DNA of 18,720 bases from the NCBI GenBank assembly GCA_023245695.1, contig JAHFJT010000004.1, positions 1 through 18,720 on the forward strand. The letters run 5' to 3'. The notes under the pieces are model-generated. The model worked only from the letters and a program-made list of their open reading frames with translations, was not told the origin of the DNA and did no database searches. Shown here in pieces: positions 17,042 through 18,720 of the stretch (the first letter of the stretch is position 1; each line of letters begins with the position of its first letter). Source of the stretch: Candidatus Peregrinibacteria bacterium (GTDB lineage: Bacteria; Patescibacteriota; Gracilibacteria; UBA1369; UBA12463). Both the position numbers and the translations under genes were made by a program.

Positions 17042-18289
17042 ATGGAACACCTTACCGAAAAGCGACTTCTAGCCTATGCAATTTCTATTGCGCTCGTTTG
17101 TGGTATCGTCGGAGGATCCGTCGGTTATCGGGTCGCCGTTCGAGGCGGAGCGCAGCCTTTGAAGAATGTCACTGAAGAGCGAAAGTACATTGAGGAGTCT
17201 GATTACACCGCAGCAATTCAAAAGGTGAGTCCGGCTGTGGTTTCTATTATTGAGTCGAAAGATGTCCAGGCGTATTACCAGCAGCCTTATCCGTTTTTCC
17301 AGAATGATCCATTCTTCAATCAGTTTTTTGGCCAGCAGATTCCCCAGCAACAGCAGCAGAATACCAAAAAACAGCCATCGACCCAGAAGCAAAAAGTGGG
17401 TGGTGGAAGTGGATTTATCGTGACGAGTGATGGTCTCGTGATTACGAACCGACACGTTGTGAACGATCCTGCGGCCGATTACACCGTGATTCTCAGCGAT
17501 GGGCGTGAGTTCAAGGGAGAGGTCGTGAGCAAGGACTCTTTGAATGATCTTGCTGTGGTTCGTATCAAGCCAAAAGATGATGGGAAGTCCCCAAAGATTA
17601 GTTCGCTTCCAGTCGTTGAGTTTGGAGACTCTGACATTCTCAAGGTAGGGCAGCGAGTTCTGGCGATCGGCAATGCATTGGGTGAGTATCAGAATACTGT
17701 AACGGCGGGTATCGTGAGTGCCACAGGACGACAGATTACGGCGAGCGATGGAGCTGGCCAGGATGAGACGCTTTCTGGCTTACTGCAAACAGATGCGGCG
17801 ATCAATCCAGGAAATTCTGGTGGTCCGCTCGTGAATATCAAGGGACAGGTGATCGGCGTGAATGTTGCGATTGCGGCTTCGGCGAATAGTATTGGATTTG
17901 CGATTCCGTTCAACGATGTGCGGCCGGTCATTGATAGTGTTCAAAAAACAGGCAAGATTGTTCGACCGTTTATCGGGGTTCGCTACCAGATTCTTACCGA
18001 TGATAAGGCGAAGGAGCTACAGCTTCAGGGTGTGACCGATGGTGCGCTTTTGGTTGGTGATGATGTCAAGGGTGAGTTTGCGGTCATCCCCGGCGGTCCC
18101 GGCGACAAGGCGGGTCTCAAAAAAGGTGATGTTATTCTCGAAATTGATGGCAAGAAGATCACGCAGACTTATGGCTTACAGCAGGCGATTCGCAATAGAC
18201 AGCCGGGCGATAAGATACCTCTCAAGGTCTGGGTGAGTGGCAAAGTCGTGGATAAAACGCTGACGCTGGGCGAGGCTGCACCTCAATAG
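17042..18289 (+). CDS. htrA: HtrA/DegP-family serine protease with one PDZ domain
   Basis: A 415-residue membrane-anchored protease for quality control of proteins outside the cytoplasm. One N-terminal helix (about 10-33) acts as anchor. A linker rich in Gln, Pro, Phe and Asn (about 76-118, including QQIPQQQQQN) precedes the trypsin-like domain (about 120-300). The catalytic triad is visible: His138 in TNRHVV, Asp169 in NDLAVV, and Ser259 in PGNSGGPL. A single PDZ domain (about 308-410) has PFIGVRYQ, GPGDKAGLKKGDVILEIDG and the final strand. This architecture fits the DegS/HtrA-like single-PDZ type. The gene is divergent from the cyclo-ligase operon. CCCCC lies 8-12 bases before the ATG, with no Shine-Dalgarno motif. 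No terminator is clear. Confidence 0.95.
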   Translation: MEHLTEKRLLAYAISIALVCGIVGGSVGYRVAVRGGAQPLKNVTEERKYIEESDYTAAIQKVSPAVVSIIESKDVQAYYQQPYPFFQNDPFFNQFFGQQIPQQQQQNTKKQPSTQKQKVGGGSGFIVTSDGLVITNRHVVNDPAADYTVILSDGREFKGEVVSKDSLNDLAVVRIKPKDDGKSPKISSLPVVEFGDSDILKVGQRVLAIGNALGEYQNTVTAGIVSATGRQITASDGAGQDETLSGLLQTDAAINPGNSGGPLVNIKGQVIGVNVAIAASANSIGFAIPFNDVRPVIDSVQKTGKIVRPFIGVRYQILTDDKAKELQLQGVTDGALLVGDDVKGEFAVIPGGPGDKAGLKKGDVILEIDGKKITQTYGLQQAIRNRQPGDKIPLKVWVSGKVVDKTLTLGEAAPQ

Positions 18290-18309
18290 CCTTGGATGAG
18301 GGATTTCCA

Positions 18310-18335
18310 GCTTTGAAAATTGGCTTTGAAATTTG
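18310..18335 (+). repeat. Short 13-base tandem repeat after htrA
   Basis: GCTTTGAAAATTG (18310-18322) is followed directly by GCTTTGAAATTTG (18323-18335), with one mismatch. It lies in the 155-base gap between htrA and tRNA-Leu. No function is apparent. Confidence 0.7.
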
Positions 18336-18358
18336 AGCAAATTGTATTACTCTATCTC

Positions 18359-18402
18359 CGCGGTCTGACCTAGATTATATATTATCAAGGCATCAGACCG
18401 CG
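18359..18402. other. Long GC-closed hairpin between htrA and tRNA-Leu
   Basis: A perfect 10-bp stem CGCGGTCTGA (18359-18368) and TCAGACCGCG (18393-18402). The 24-base interior can continue with CCT/AGG and GAT/ATC and then an A/T-rich tip. No T-run follows at once, so it is a poor intrinsic terminator by itself. It may protect the htrA mRNA end, serve in tRNA processing, or be a protein site. Confidence 0.7.
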
Positions 18403-18409
18403 CTTGTAG

Positions 18410-18440
18410 ATTCCTCTTATTTTTTGGAGGGATAAGGAAT
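18410..18440. other. Bulged hairpin directly before tRNA-Leu
   Basis: ATTCCT (18410-18415), a bulged C and TTAT pair with ATAAGGAAT (18432-18440), leaving a T/G-rich loop. It ends four bases before the tRNA. It may form part of the tRNA leader or a weak end for htrA transcripts. Confidence 0.45.
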
Positions 18441-18444
18441 ATAT

Positions 18445-18530
18445 GCCGAGGTGGCGAAATGGCAGACGCACTACCTTGAGGTGGTAGCGAGAGCAATCTT
18501 GTATGGGTTCAAGTCCCATCCTCGGCACCA
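18445..18530 (+). tRNA. tRNA-Leu(GAG)
   Basis: An 86-base class II tRNA. The acceptor stem is GCCGAGG/CCTCGGC, the anticodon stem CTACC/GGTAG, and the loop TTGAGGT carries anticodon GAG. A long variable arm has stem GAGA/TCTT around GCAA. The T arm ATGGG/CCCAT surrounds TTCAAGT, and A73 plus an encoded CCA follow. It reads CUC and CUU codons. It is paired with tRNA-Val 20 bases downstream and probably shares its transcript. Confidence 0.96.
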
Positions 18531-18550
18531 TATATACCTATACACAGAGC

Positions 18551-18626
18551 GGACGCTTAGCTCAGTTGGTAGAGCATCTCGTTTACACCGAGAGGGTCAT
18601 AGGTTCGAGTCCTATAGCGTCCACCA
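18551..18626 (+). tRNA. tRNA-Val(TAC)
   Basis: A 76-base cloverleaf with acceptor stem GGACGCT/AGCGTCC, D arm GCTC/GAGC, anticodon stem TCTCG/CGAGA with loop TTTACAC (anticodon TAC), and T arm ATAGG/CCTAT around TTCGAGT. It ends in A73 and an encoded CCA. Confidence 0.97.
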
Positions 18627-18671
18627 GTACACGCGAGCGTAGCGAGTGTGGCAGCCCCTTCCCTCTCTTAA

Positions 18672-18695
18672 TAGCCGCCCGTTCCCACCTCTGGT
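18672..18695 (+). repeat. tRNA-downstream GC-rich motif, copy 2
   Basis: Matches the stretch 2046-2069 at 20 of 24 positions, mostly differing by C/T or A/G changes. Same orientation and nearly the same distance from a tRNA 3' end. It is preceded by GCGAGCGTAGCGAG (18634-18647), which contains a direct GCGAG repeat. Confidence 0.55.
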
Positions 18696-18720
18696 TTTTT
18701 GTATTTTAAAACAGCCCAAC

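Overview
The window looks like a bacterial genome of the Candidate Phyla Radiation (Patescibacteria). This is inferred from gene content: a PrgI-like protein followed by a stand-alone VirB4/TraC N-terminal domain, a 23S-5S rRNA unit with no 16S beside it, very short spacers, and an almost complete absence of Shine-Dalgarno motifs. The standard genetic code fits every gene, since the conserved families read through without an in-frame TGA. I cannot assign a class.

Left part (1-4050): a partial SPFH/stomatin-like gene on the minus strand is divergent from a VIT1/CCC1-type metal transporter gene followed by rsmE on the plus strand. Then come tRNA-Ala(GGC), a bidirectional terminator, a minus-strand gene for a membrane-anchored protein with four Tudor/agenet-like repeats, tRNA-Ile(GAT), a two-helix membrane micro-protein gene, and about 400 bases with no convincing gene. 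That last stretch holds a promoter, a candidate small RNA or attenuated rRNA leader ending in a strong terminator, and the 5' arm of the 23S precursor stem.

Centre (4051-7425): a full 23S rRNA and a 5S rRNA on the plus strand. Long complementary flanks enclose the 23S, separate flanks enclose the 5S, and a hairpin terminator ends the unit. Ala and Ile tRNAs are the pair usually found in the 16S-23S spacer. Here they lie upstream of the 23S but are separated by protein genes and have their own promoters, so this looks like a broken-up rRNA operon.

Right part (7460-18720): prgI-like and traC-N-like genes (minus, operon), lepA (minus), then divergently a family 5 solute-binding protein gene joined by a 2-base gap to a HAMP-SpoIIE/RsbU-type phosphatase gene (plus). 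Next, on the minus strand, come an unrecognised S1-domain protein, glyA, and 5-formyltetrahydrofolate cyclo-ligase; the last two form a folate one-carbon operon. A divergent htrA/degP-like protease gene and tRNA-Leu(GAG) plus tRNA-Val(TAC) close the window.

Most of the content is ordinary housekeeping. The parts most worth a second look are the rRNA leader with a terminator directly abutting the precursor stem, the solute-binding protein/phosphatase pair, the Tudor-like repeat protein, the lack of Shine-Dalgarno sites (with C-runs before several starts and some leaderless promoters), and the absence of TGA stops. I do not see strong evidence for a wholly new multi-gene system.
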